From NCBI RefSeq assembly GCF_001545075.1, contig NZ_FCOB02000019.1:1-64000 (forward strand): a DNA stretch of 64,000 nt. Direction: 5' to 3'. The translations under genes and the position numbers were made by a program. The notes beneath the pieces are model-generated. The model made no database searches. It saw only the letters and a program-made list of their open reading frames with translations, and was not told the origin of the DNA. Positions 52,061 to 60,757 of this stretch are shown here, piece after piece. This DNA is from Caballeronia ptereochthonis. Lineage in GTDB: Bacteria; Pseudomonadota; Gammaproteobacteria; Burkholderiales; Burkholderiaceae. Position 1 is the stretch's first letter, and each line of letters begins with the position of its first letter.

Positions 52061-52870
52061 TCAGTCGCGCGGGCGATGCGTATCGAGCTCGCCCGCATAG
52101 AAGCGCTGCAGCTCGGCGATGAATGCCTGCAACGCGGCGTGATCGCGTCCCGGCGGCGCGAAGCGGCGGCCGAGGGTCACGCGATAGGTGATGGGCAACG
52201 CCGGCTTCCTGAAGATCTGCCAGCCCTTGCCGAGAAAGCCCGAATCCGTCTCGATGATGAGCGTCTGCACCGGCACCTGCGCGCGCGCCGCGATGAGCGC
52301 GATGCCGCCCTTCAGCGGATTCACCGAAGCCCTTTCGGTGCGCGTTCCTTCCGGAAACAGCAGCAGCGGGCTGCCGCGCCGCAGCTCGGCGACGGCGGCG
52401 CGAATCAGCCCGACGGGCGTGTCGTTGACGATATAGCCCGCGAGCAGCGCGCCCGGCCCGAGGAACACGTTGCCCGCGACATCGCCCTTCATTACGCAGC
52501 AGGTGTCCGGCACGCGCGAGGCGATGAGCAACGCATCGAGCAGGCACGGATGATTCGGCGCGAGGATCATCGCGGACTGGCCGGCGAGCGAATCGAGCCC
52601 GGAGAGATCGAAGCGGCACGCGCCGAGCGTGCGCAGGAGCACGAAATACATGTGCCACACGCGCTGCACGACGGAGCGTCCGACACGCCGCCCCGCATCG
52701 ACGGAGAGCACGCGCCGCAGCGCCCACGCGAACGGAAGCCATGCGAGGCACACGAACGCGAGCACCACGAGCGCGAAGTAGAACGCCACGCACTGCCACG
52801 CGGATTCGAGCGCCCCGAAAAGCGACGGCTTGTCGCCCGCGCCGCCGATTTTCCGATGGGCGTCACTCAT
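52061..52870 (-). CDS. 1-acylglycerol-3-phosphate-type acyltransferase (PlsC family)
   Basis: This 269-residue membrane-associated acyltransferase has two N-terminal hydrophobic segments (~25-50), the HX4D motif N106-H107-P-C-L-L-D112 and the substrate-binding FPEGTRTE (EGTR at 174-177). It would transfer an acyl chain, possibly a polyene-ACP product, to a lipid anchor. Its ATG lies within the 3' end of the MipA/OmpV gene, overlapping it by 8 bp in the restored frame. Confidence 0.87.
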   Translation of the reverse strand: MSDAHRKIGGAGDKPSLFGALESAWQCVAFYFALVVLAFVCLAWLPFAWALRRVLSVDAGRRVGRSVVQRVWHMYFVLLRTLGACRFDLSGLDSLAGQSAMILAPNHPCLLDALLIASRVPDTCCVMKGDVAGNVFLGPGALLAGYIVNDTPVGLIRAAVAELRRGSPLLLFPEGTRTERASVNPLKGGIALIAARAQVPVQTLIIETDSGFLGKGWQIFRKPALPITYRVTLGRRFAPPGRDHAALQAFIAELQRFYAGELDTHRPRD

Positions 52871-53724
52871 CGCTCGCCACCGTTTTCGACGATTGCCCGA
52901 ACACCCACGCCACCGCCACGCCGCCGGAGAGCACGCTCTTCTGACGCACGAGCGGGCTGTCGGCGAAATGCGCGCCCGCGAGATTGGCATAGCGCACGAA
53001 CGCACCGACCCAGTAGCGGCTGAAGCGCCGCGACATCGACACGAGCGCCTGCGCCCGCGTAGCCGCCGCTCGCGTCGAACGCGGGACGGCCGGGCGTCGC
53101 GTATGGCGGCGCGACCGTGTAGTAATGGTCGCTGTACTTGCGGTCGGCGAACATCGGGCCGGCGAACATGCCGACCCGCAGGCCCGGGACGCCCGCGACG
53201 TCGACGAGATCCAGATTCAGGTTCGGCTCGAACTGCCAGCCGACCGTCTTCGGCGACGATTCCAGCGTGATGCCGAGGCGCAACGGCATGCGCAGGTCGA
53301 GCAGCATGTCGCGCGAAGGCGAGCGCCAAAAATGCACTTCCACCGACGGACCGATTTCGATGGTCGGTTTCAGGTCCGGCATGCCGGCGCGCGCGTTGTC
53401 GTCGCGGCTGGAAACGGGCAGCGAACCGAGCACGCTGATGTTGAGGTTCACGCGGTCGGTGTCGATCAACTGGCCGCGCACGCCGTCGCGGTCCGCGCGA
53501 AAGAACTTGCCGCGATAGACGATGTACGGAAACGGAAAGACCCACGCGCGCGTCTGGTCCGAGCCCGGATAGTGCGGAAACGCGGCCACCCCCATGCCGA
53601 TGCCGAGCTCCCACAATGGCTTGGACGGCGGCGGCGCTTCATCCGCGCCCGCCGCCCTGGTCGCGAGGAAGAGCATGACGATGGGCGCGAAGCGCAGCCA
53701 GCACGGCGGATCGAATACCGGCAT
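52863..53724 (-). pseudogene. MipA/OmpV family outer-membrane protein, frameshifted near its C-terminus
   Basis: The first ~225 residues follow the MipA/OmpV pattern: a signal peptide, then LWELGIGMGVAAFPHYPGSD and the GGYAG segment. At 53046-53055 the frame breaks. The next frame continues perfectly with MSRRFSRYWVGAFVRY and SPLVRQKSVLSGGVAVAWVFGQ, the normal barrel ending, to a stop at 52863. Restoring two bases in the GCGC tract gives a 287-residue protein. As written, the frame ends in an arginine-rich tail at 52867, without the final beta-strands. It could be a real mutation or a sequencing error. The gene lies in the middle of the minus arm. Confidence 0.72.
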
Positions 53725-53729
53725 CGTGG

Positions 53730-55082
53730 TCAATTGGCCGACATCTCCGCGCGTTCGGCATCGTTCAGGTTGCGGCGGCGCATGCGGTACGCGCGCAGCG
53801 AATTGCGCCAGTCGAGCGTCGCCGCGATGTAGTAGACGCCCTTGAACGCGCGCAGCGAATGCCAGATCGGCGTCGTGCCGAAGATGTCGCCCGCGAGCAG
53901 CGAGAGCAGCGCTTCCTTCATGCGCAGCGGATTGCGCGGGCCCATGAAGAGATTGCGCATCGTCGGCGAGGTCATGCGATAGATGAACCACGAGAACTCG
54001 CGCGGACCGTGGCGCACGTCGCGATCGAACCTGGCGAGCGCGGCCTGCGCGCGCGCCGGATGCGTCAGCGCCGCATCGATCGCCTCCGCGCCCGCGAATG
54101 CGCTCTGCATCGCGAGCATCACGCCGGACGAGAACACGGGATCGATGAACGCGAACGCGTCGCCGAGCAGCAGGAAATTGCGCCCGTGCGTCATGTCGCC
54201 GGTGTACGAGTAATTGCCCGTGGCGTGGACTTCGCTCATCAGTTCGGCATCCTTCAGGCGCTCGGCGAGCGGCGGACAGAGCGCGATGGTCTCGCGAAAG
54301 AACGCATCCACCGATGTGCCCTTCGGACGGCGCTTCAGATAAGCCGGCCACACGACCGCGCCGACGCTCGTCGCGCCGTCCGCGAGCGGAATGAACCAGA
54401 ACCAGCCGTGCTCGAACCAGAACACGGTGATGTTGCCTTCGTTCGCGCCCTCGTTGCGGCGCGCGTTGCGGAAGTGGCCATAGAGCGCCGACGAGTTGTG
54501 GCGCGCGTTGCGGCGCTTGGTCTTGAAGTGATTCGCGAGCAGCGTATCGCGCCCCGACGCGTCGACGACGAAACGCGCGCGCACTTCCTCGACGCGTCCA
54601 TCCTCGTGCTCGGCGCTGATCTTGGCGCTCGCGCCATCGGGCGCGAAAACGATGTCGCGCGCGCGGCACCCCTCGCTCACCTGCGCGCCGTGCTTCGCGG
54701 CATTGCGCAGCAGAATCTCGTCGAGCTCGGAGCGGCGCACCTGATAGGCGCTCGGCATCGACTTGTCCCAGGCGTCGGCGAAAAGGAAGCGCTGCGTGCG
54801 ATTGTCATGCTGCGGCGACACGAACTCGGCCGCGAGCTTGACCATGCCGATCGCGCGCACCTCCTCGGCGACACCGAGCTTGTCGAAGAGCCGCAAGTTG
54901 GCCGGCAGAAGCGATTCGCCGATGTGAAAGCGCGGATGCCGCGCCTTTTCCAGCACCCGCACGCGATAGCCGCGCTCGGCGAGCAGCGTCGCCGCCGTCG
55001 ATCCGGCGGGTCCGCCACCGATCACCGCCACGTCCCAGGTTTGTACGTGGTCCTGCATGCCGGTCTGCGTCGCTTCGCTCAT
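53730..55082 (-). CDS. Halogenase-like FAD-dependent oxidoreductase
   Basis: This 450-residue flavoprotein has an N-terminal GGGPAGS fold (22-28). It also carries both signatures of flavin-dependent halogenases: W227-F-W229-F-I-P (WxWxIP) and F312-x-D-P-x-F-S-S-G. K82 in IGMVKLAAEF sits where the catalytic lysine of tryptophan halogenases is expected. Geranylgeranyl-reductase-like proteins with the same fold also occur in pigment clusters, so the reaction is open. Of the two ATGs, 55082 has the better spacing from AGAGGAG. It follows the ketoreductase by 54 bp. Confidence 0.85.
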   Translation of the reverse strand: MSEATQTGMQDHVQTWDVAVIGGGPAGSTAATLLAERGYRVRVLEKARHPRFHIGESLLPANLRLFDKLGVAEEVRAIGMVKLAAEFVSPQHDNRTQRFLFADAWDKSMPSAYQVRRSELDEILLRNAAKHGAQVSEGCRARDIVFAPDGASAKISAEHEDGRVEEVRARFVVDASGRDTLLANHFKTKRRNARHNSSALYGHFRNARRNEGANEGNITVFWFEHGWFWFIPLADGATSVGAVVWPAYLKRRPKGTSVDAFFRETIALCPPLAERLKDAELMSEVHATGNYSYTGDMTHGRNFLLLGDAFAFIDPVFSSGVMLAMQSAFAGAEAIDAALTHPARAQAALARFDRDVRHGPREFSWFIYRMTSPTMRNLFMGPRNPLRMKEALLSLLAGDIFGTTPIWHSLRAFKGVYYIAATLDWRNSLRAYRMRRRNLNDAERAEMSAN

Positions 55083-55136
55083 CATGCTCCTCTGGATTGC
55101 CTGCCTGTTCGCCGATGGGCGCGCCCTGAAGAGGCG

Positions 55137-55853
55137 CTAGGCGATCCCGCCGTTGATCGACAACACCTGTCCGGTGACATAAGCCGCCGCGTCCGAGACC
55201 AAATAGGCGACCATGCCCGCGACTTCCTCCGCCGTGCCCGCGCGCTGCGCCGGCACCAGCTGCTTGATGCGCTCGGGCGGAAACGCATTGCCCAGCATCG
55301 GCGAATCGATGACGCCCGGCGCCACCGCATTCACCGTGATGCCGCGCGAGGCCAGTTCCTGCGCGAGCGCGCGCGTCGCGCCGATCAGGCCCGCTTTCGC
55401 GGCCGCGTAGTTGACCTGCCCGCGATTGCCCATCAGCCCCGACAGCGACGACATGTTGACGATGCGTCCCCAGCGCGTGCGGATCATCGGCATGAGCAGT
55501 GGCTGCGTGACGTTGAAAAAGCCGTCGAGCGTGACGTCGAGCACGCGCCGCCACTGCTGGCGGGTCATGCCGGCCATCGGCGCGTCGTCGTGGATGCCCG
55601 CGTTGTTGACGAGAATCTGCACGGGGCCGTCCGCGAGAATGCGCGCGAGCGCGATTTCGGCGGCGTCGGGATCGGTCACGTCGAAGGCGATCGCGTGCGC
55701 CGTGCCGCCCGCCGCGCGGATTGCCTGCACGCAGCTTTCAGCGCGCTCGATGCCGCCGTTCGCGTGAATCCAGACCTCGTGTCCGGCCGCCGCCAGCGCG
55801 CGGCTGATGGCCTGTCCGATCGCGCCGCTGCCGCCCGTCACGAGCGCGCGCAT
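55137..55853 (-). CDS. 3-oxoacyl-ACP reductase (FabG-like SDR)
   Basis: This 238-residue SDR has the NADP fold TGGSGAIG (6-13), NNAG (83-86) and the catalytic Ser136-Tyr149-Lys153 set. It would reduce the ketoacyl-ACP intermediate during polyene chain growth. GGAG precedes the ATG at 55853. The neighbouring acyl carrier protein and hot-dog dehydratase make a type II polyketide role likely; housekeeping fatty-acid synthesis genes are not next door. Confidence 0.9.
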   Translation of the reverse strand: MRALVTGGSGAIGQAISRALAAAGHEVWIHANGGIERAESCVQAIRAAGGTAHAIAFDVTDPDAAEIALARILADGPVQILVNNAGIHDDAPMAGMTRQQWRRVLDVTLDGFFNVTQPLLMPMIRTRWGRIVNMSSLSGLMGNRGQVNYAAAKAGLIGATRALAQELASRGITVNAVAPGVIDSPMLGNAFPPERIKQLVPAQRAGTAEEVAGMVAYLVSDAAAYVTGQVLSINGGIA

Positions 55854-56018
55854 GGCTTGGCTCCCGTCATCGATTGCACTCCGCTTGTCGGTTTTCCGTG
55901 TTGCGCGGCCGCATCGGCCTGCCGCATCGAAAGCGCACGAGCGTGCGCGTCGTCCAGTCTCGATGCGGCCGATTTCATCCGCATGACAGCGGCCGTCAGC
56001 CCATGAGGCCGCGCTTGT

Positions 56019-56279
56019 TCACCGCGTGCGATGCGCGGCGACGTGCGCCGCGAGCGCACCGAGATTCGCGAAGATCTTCTGGTTGTCCGGGTTGTCCGAG
56101 CGCAACTCGAACCCGTATTTCTTCGAGATCAGCAGTGCGATCTCCAGAATGTCGATGGAATCGAGCCCGAAACCTTCTTCATACAACCGCGTATCGGCCG
56201 AGACGGCCTTGGGATCGACGTCCTCGAGATTCAGTTCGGCGACGATCAGCTCGGCGAGCTCTCTTTCCAGTTCATTCAT
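56019..56279 (-). CDS. Acyl carrier protein
   Basis: This 86-residue ACP has the attachment site Ser41 in GFGLDSIDILEIA, with an acidic helix 2. It tethers growing chains by a phosphopantetheine arm. The ATG at 56279 is chosen; the upstream TTG extension is basic and unlike an ACP. It is the first gene of the minus arm. The 165-bp gap to the ketoreductase contains no gene I can support, though other clusters often have a second ACP. Confidence 0.9.
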   Translation of the reverse strand: MNELERELAELIVAELNLEDVDPKAVSADTRLYEEGFGLDSIDILEIALLISKKYGFELRSDNPDNQKIFANLGALAAHVAAHRTR

Positions 56280-56746
56280 CGTGTGTCGGACCAGCGCAAA
56301 AACGCGCGGCAAGGGCAGCTCGGAAGACGTGCGCCCCGCGTTTACCGCCCCGCTGCCGGTCGCCTGTTATCGAGATAATTGCAGTGGCGAAATTCTAGAC
56401 GAAGCCCCTTGGGACGCCTAGTAGGAAAGGTAACCGGCCATACGGTGCCTTTCGCCACGATATTTCCGAGAAAAATCAGCGGTTTCGCTGATGGGCGGGG
56501 CGGCTGCGCCCGTAGGGTAAAATCCGCTCCGTCTGACGAATGTAAGAGCATCGAACAATCGGTTACAGACCGGGCTCGCACCCGCGCGAGAAAATAAACG
56601 TCAGGCGGGCGACTGCCGAGTCTTTGTTCAACAAACCGAGCGCTTCGAAAAGCGCCGCAGCCGCTATCCATGTTGCGTAATTTTTTCCACCCACAAGCGC
56701 CCTATGGGCGAGCCGCGCGTCCGTCGCGTTCGACGGAGGTTCGCCG
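56280..56746. promoter_or_regulatory. Divergent control region of the pigment-type cluster
   Basis: This ~465-bp region separates the two arms. It contains a 13-bp inverted repeat TTTGTT-C-AACAAA (56623-56635), an AT-rich island suited to an operator. Directly next to it is a hairpin GCGCTT-CGAA-AAGCGC (56640-56655). No gene is supported here. Confidence 0.45.
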
Positions 56747-57400
56747 ATGAGCGCCGCCCGCCTGTTGCGCGCGGCGGGCGTCGTAGCCGCGATCGTCGCC
56801 TATCAGTGCGCCGCGCATCATGCCGCGGCCACGCCGGGCGCGCACGGTCTCGGGCTCGCGCTCGTCATCGGGCCGCTTCTGCTGATCACGCTCAGCGCCG
56901 CCATGCGGTCGGATGCGCGCGCCTGGCTGCTGCCGCTCTGGGCGCTCGCCTGCGTCGTCCTGTGGCTCGGGCGCGCACCCCTCACCGCGCACTTCGGCTG
57001 GGGCCTCTGGCTGGAGCACGCGAGCTTCAACCTCGCGCTCGCATGGATGTTCGGGCGCACGCTCGTTTCCGGACGCGAGCCGCTCTGCACCCAGTTCGCC
57101 ACCATGGTCCACGGCAGGCTCGAGCCGCGCGTCGCGCGCTACACCCGGCGCGTCACACTGGCATGGACGCTGTTTTTCGTCGCCACCGCGCTGGTGTCGA
57201 CCGTGCTGTTCGCGGGCGCGTCGATCGTCGCGTGGTCCACGTTCGCCAACTATCTGGCGCTGCCGCTCGTCGGGCTGATGTTCGTCGCCGAGTACGCGTG
57301 CCGCCGCATCGCGCTGCCGGACATGGAGCCGTCGAGCATCATGGACGCCGTCCGCGCCTATCTGCATTCGATGCAGATGCGCAGGAGCGGCGCACAGTGA
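56747..57400 (+). CDS. COG4648 family inner-membrane protein
   Basis: This 217-residue membrane protein has about six hydrophobic segments and resembles the COG4648 proteins found in aryl-polyene clusters, sometimes misnamed as gyrase-related. Visible features are LARAP-type loops, WLEHASFNLALAWMFGRTL, and a C-terminal LPDMEPSSIMDAVRAYL. GGAGG precedes the ATG. It opens the right arm and its role is unknown. Membrane recruitment of the chain-building enzymes is a guess. Confidence 0.8.
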   Translation: MSAARLLRAAGVVAAIVAYQCAAHHAAATPGAHGLGLALVIGPLLLITLSAAMRSDARAWLLPLWALACVVLWLGRAPLTAHFGWGLWLEHASFNLALAWMFGRTLVSGREPLCTQFATMVHGRLEPRVARYTRRVTLAWTLFFVATALVSTVLFAGASIVAWSTFANYLALPLVGLMFVAEYACRRIALPDMEPSSIMDAVRAYLHSMQMRRSGAQ

Positions 57401-57444
57401 TTTCGCCCCGCAAGTGCGTCCTGTAGTCGTCCGATAACGATCCC

Positions 57445-59130
57445 ATGCCCACATTTCCGCTGGTTTTCCATTCGTCGCCGGATCAGACGCTCGCTTGGCG
57501 CGACGGCGCGCCCGTCAGCGTGCACGAGTTCCTTGCCGACGTGCAGCGGGTTGCGGGCGCATTGCCCGAAGGCGCTCATGTGTTCAACGTGTGCACGGAT
57601 CGCTACCGCTTCACGGTGAGCCTTTGCGCGACGCTCGTCGCGGGCAAGACGAGCCTGCTGCCGTCGACGCACACGCCGGAAATGGTGCGCGCCCTCGCCT
57701 CCTTCGCGCCCGACGCCTTCTGTCTGCACGACAGCGACGACTGCGCGATCGATCTGCCGCGCTTCCGCTATCCCAAGGCCGCAGGCGTACGGATTGCAGC
57801 CGATTCTGAAACCCTTGTGCCGCACATCGACGGTGCGCGCGTCGTGGCCTACGTGTTCACGTCGGGCTCGACCGGCGCGCCGGTGCCGCATCGCAAGACG
57901 TGGGGGTTTCTGGTCAGGAACGTGCGCGCGGCGGCGGCCCGTCTCGGCCTCCTCGGCGACGCACCCGCCACGCTCGTCGGCACGGTGCCGCCGCAGCACA
58001 TGTACGGCTTCGAATCGACCGTGCTGCTCGCGCTGCTCGGCGGCCTCGCGTTCAGCAACCGCCAGCCGTTCTATCCCGTCGATATCCGCGCGGAACTCGA
58101 AGCCGTGCCCGAGCCGCGCGTGCTCGTGAGCTCGCCGATCCACCTTCGCGCGCTCTTCGCGAACGAGGAAGCGCTGCCGCGCGCGTCGCTCGTGCTGTCG
58201 GCGACCGCGCCGCTCTCGGAAAAGCTCGCGCTGGACGCGGAAGAGCGCCTGCGGGCGCCGCTGATGGAAATCTACGGCAGTACCGAAACCGGCCAGATCG
58301 CGACGCGCCGCACCGCGCGCACCGCCGCGTGGGAGCTGTTTCCGGACATCTGCCTGGAACCGCGCCACGACGATGCCCGCGACGATGAAGACGCCACGCC
58401 GACGATGTGGGCATCGGGCGGCCACGTCGAGGTGCCGGTGCCGATGGGCGACGCCCTCGAACTCATCGACGACACGCATTTCCTGCTGCACGGACGCAAG
58501 GCGGACCTCATCAACATCGCCGGCAAGCGGACCTCGCTCGCGTATCTGAATCATCAGCTGAATGCGGTGCCGGGGGTCGTCGACGGCGTGTTCTACATGC
58601 CCGACGAAGCCCGCGAGGGCCAAGGCGACGGCGAGCCGGTGCGGCGGCTGATGGCGCTCGTCGTCGCGCCCGGGCTTGCGGCGGCGGACTTGCAGCGCGC
58701 GCTGCGCGAGCGCATCGATGCCGCGTTCATGCCGCGTCCGCTGCTCTTCGTCGACGCGCTGCCGCGCAACGCCACCGGCAAGCTGCCGCGCGAGGTGCTG
58801 ACGCAACTGATCGAGCAGGAGCGCAACCGCCGTTCGGCGCTCACGTTCACCGTGCCGCGCGAGCATCCGGCCCTGGCCGGGCATTTTCCCGGACGTCCGA
58901 TCGTGCCGGGCGTCGTGCTGCTCGATCACGCGCTCGATGCGATCGGCTCGGCGCTCGGGCGCAGCTTCGACGCCTGCAGGATCGAATCGGCGAAGTTCCT
59001 GAGCCCGGCGGAACCGGGCGAGGCGCTGGACATCGCGTTCGAAACGGCGGCGAGCGGCGCGATCCGCTTCACGATCCGCGCGGGCGAACGGGCGGTGGCG
59101 AGCGGCGCGCTCGCGGCGCCGTCGGCATAA
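57445..59130 (+). CDS. Acyl-CoA/ACP ligase fused to a hot-dog dehydratase
   Basis: This 561-residue fusion has two parts. Residues ~1-450 form an AMP-dependent ligase with P-loop TSGSTG (139-144), GSTETGQIATR, and the hinge DLINIAGKRTSL. The last ~100 residues form a FabA/FabZ-like hot-dog dehydratase with H480 in AGHFPGRPIVPGVVLLDHA. In the E. coli pathway the ligase (ApeH) and dehydratase (ApeI) are separate proteins. The ligase would load an aryl starter onto the ACP. The combination argues strongly for an aryl-polyene route. Confidence 0.88.
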   Translation: MPTFPLVFHSSPDQTLAWRDGAPVSVHEFLADVQRVAGALPEGAHVFNVCTDRYRFTVSLCATLVAGKTSLLPSTHTPEMVRALASFAPDAFCLHDSDDCAIDLPRFRYPKAAGVRIAADSETLVPHIDGARVVAYVFTSGSTGAPVPHRKTWGFLVRNVRAAAARLGLLGDAPATLVGTVPPQHMYGFESTVLLALLGGLAFSNRQPFYPVDIRAELEAVPEPRVLVSSPIHLRALFANEEALPRASLVLSATAPLSEKLALDAEERLRAPLMEIYGSTETGQIATRRTARTAAWELFPDICLEPRHDDARDDEDATPTMWASGGHVEVPVPMGDALELIDDTHFLLHGRKADLINIAGKRTSLAYLNHQLNAVPGVVDGVFYMPDEAREGQGDGEPVRRLMALVVAPGLAAADLQRALRERIDAAFMPRPLLFVDALPRNATGKLPREVLTQLIEQERNRRSALTFTVPREHPALAGHFPGRPIVPGVVLLDHALDAIGSALGRSFDACRIESAKFLSPAEPGEALDIAFETAASGAIRFTIRAGERAVASGALAAPSA

Positions 59131-59177
59131 TCGACATCGACAGCCACGGACACGCACGTATCGTGAACAAGCCGCGC

Positions 59178-60152
59178 ATGAACCGCGACGACTGGGCCGA
59201 GCGCCAGGAACGCAGCAACCTCGCCTTGCTGCGCTTCATGACGTGGGTGTCGCTGCGCTTCGGGCGGCGCGCGGGGCGCGTGCTGCTGCGGATCATCACC
59301 GCGTATTTCGTGCTGTTCGCGCCGTCGGCACGGCGTGCTTCGCGCGGCTATCTGAATCGCGCGCTCGGCCGGCACGCGGGCTGGCGCGACGGCTATCGCC
59401 ACGTGTTCTCGTTCGCATCGACGATTCACGACCGCATCTATCTGCTCAACGAACGCTTCGATCTGTTCGATATCCGTACGCACGGCGTCGAGGATGTCGA
59501 GGCCGCGCTCGCGGGCGGGGGCGGCGCTTTCCTGATGGGCGCGCATCTCGGCAGCTTCGAAGTGGTGCGCGCGATCGGGCGGGCACAGCCGCATATCCGC
59601 ATCGCGATCACGATGTACGAGGAGAATGCGCGCAAGATCAACGCGATTCTCGCCGCCGTGAACCCGGCCGCGCATCACGACGTGATCGGCCTCGGCAAGG
59701 TCGATGCGATGCTCAAGGTGCGCGAGCGGCTCGATGCGGGCAGTCTCGTGGGCATACTCGCGGACCGCACGCTGCGCCAGGCGGGCGACACCTTGAAGGA
59801 GCGCGATTTCCTCGGCGCGCCCGCCGCGTTTCCGCTCGGGCCGCTGCATATGGCGGCGGTGCTGCGGCGTCCGGTCGTCTTCATGACGGGACTCTATCTG
59901 GGCGGCAACCGCTACGATATCCATTTCGAGACGCTCGCCGATTTCTCGAAGATCGGGCGCAGCGAGCGCGCCGCCGCTGTCGACGCCGCGCTCACGCGCT
60001 ACGTCGCCCTGCTGGAGAAGTACTGTCGCGCGGCGCCATACAACTGGTTCAATTATTTCGACTTCTGGCAGGCGAACGCCGCGCGGGAACCGGCGCAACC
60101 CTCCCCGCGCGCGACGGGCGCCCGCCTGCAGGAAGTCACGAGGGATTCCTGA
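59178..60152 (+). CDS. LpxL/HtrB-like lysophospholipid acyltransferase
   Basis: This 324-residue membrane-associated acyltransferase has the LpxL-type motif H-x4-E in GAHLGSFEVVR, the segment GILADRTLRQ, and a C-terminal APYNWFNYFDFW typical of the lipid A acyltransferase fold. It would move the finished polyene or a fatty acid onto a lipid anchor. ATG at 59178 is used; a GTG at 59163 in frame is an alternative. No strong ribosome site is seen at either. It is the second acyltransferase of the cluster, after the PlsC-like one. Confidence 0.85.
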   Translation: MNRDDWAERQERSNLALLRFMTWVSLRFGRRAGRVLLRIITAYFVLFAPSARRASRGYLNRALGRHAGWRDGYRHVFSFASTIHDRIYLLNERFDLFDIRTHGVEDVEAALAGGGGAFLMGAHLGSFEVVRAIGRAQPHIRIAITMYEENARKINAILAAVNPAAHHDVIGLGKVDAMLKVRERLDAGSLVGILADRTLRQAGDTLKERDFLGAPAAFPLGPLHMAAVLRRPVVFMTGLYLGGNRYDIHFETLADFSKIGRSERAAAVDAALTRYVALLEKYCRAAPYNWFNYFDFWQANAAREPAQPSPRATGARLQEVTRDS

Positions 60153-60156
60153 GCTC

Positions 60157-60750
60157 ATGCGAGTTTTTTCCGCGGTGCTGAGCGCCGCCGTTCTCTGCGC
60201 CGCCTCGACGCTCGCCGTCGCGGCGGACGCGCCCGCTTCCGGCTGGACGCTCGACCGCCTGATGAACACGCTCGGCGCGAAGAAATCCGGGCGCGCGCAC
60301 TTCACCGAGACGCGCTATCTGAAGATCGCGCAGGAGCCGCTGGAATCGTCGGGCGAACTCGTTTTCGTCGCGCCCGATCACCTCGAGAAGCACACGCTCA
60401 GCCCGAAGCCGGAGAATCTCGTCGTCGATGGCGACATGCTCACCGTCGATCGCAACGGCCGCAAGGTCACCATTGCGCTGCGCAACTATCCGGAGCTGGG
60501 CGCGTTCATCGACAGCATCCGCGCGACGCTCGCGGGCAACCGCTTCGCGCTGGAAAACGCGTACAAGGTGTCGATCGCCGGCCAGGGCGATAACTGGACG
60601 CTCACGCTCGTGCCGACCGATTCGCGCATGCAGAAGAAGGTGAGCGAGATCACGCTCGCCGGCACGGGCGCGACGCTCGCGCGCGTCGAGATCAGGCAGG
60701 CCGACGGCGACCGCTCGCTGATGCGCCTGCAAGACGCATCGTCACACTGA
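60157..60750 (+). CDS. LolA-like outer-membrane lipoprotein carrier family protein
   Basis: This 197-residue periplasmic protein has a signal peptide (cleavage near VAA/DAP, residue ~23) and a LolA-like half-barrel: GRAHFTETRYLKIAQEPLESSGELVFVAPDHLEKHTL. In aryl-polyene clusters such proteins are thought to carry the lipid-linked pigment across the periplasm. It starts 4 bp after the acyltransferase stop and 7 bp ahead of the MMPL exporter. Confidence 0.85.
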   Translation: MRVFSAVLSAAVLCAASTLAVAADAPASGWTLDRLMNTLGAKKSGRAHFTETRYLKIAQEPLESSGELVFVAPDHLEKHTLSPKPENLVVDGDMLTVDRNGRKVTIALRNYPELGAFIDSIRATLAGNRFALENAYKVSIAGQGDNWTLTLVPTDSRMQKKVSEITLAGTGATLARVEIRQADGDRSLMRLQDASSH

Positions 60751-60757
60751 ACACGGC

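Noticed and set aside
56342..56671. Minus-strand frame in the divergent region of the pigment cluster
   Set aside because: It spans the inverted repeat and the expected promoters, and its translation has no family likeness.
58407..59177. Upstream extension of the LpxL-like acyltransferase frame
   Set aside because: The extension overlaps the ligase-dehydratase gene and is arginine-rich; the conserved fold begins near 59178.
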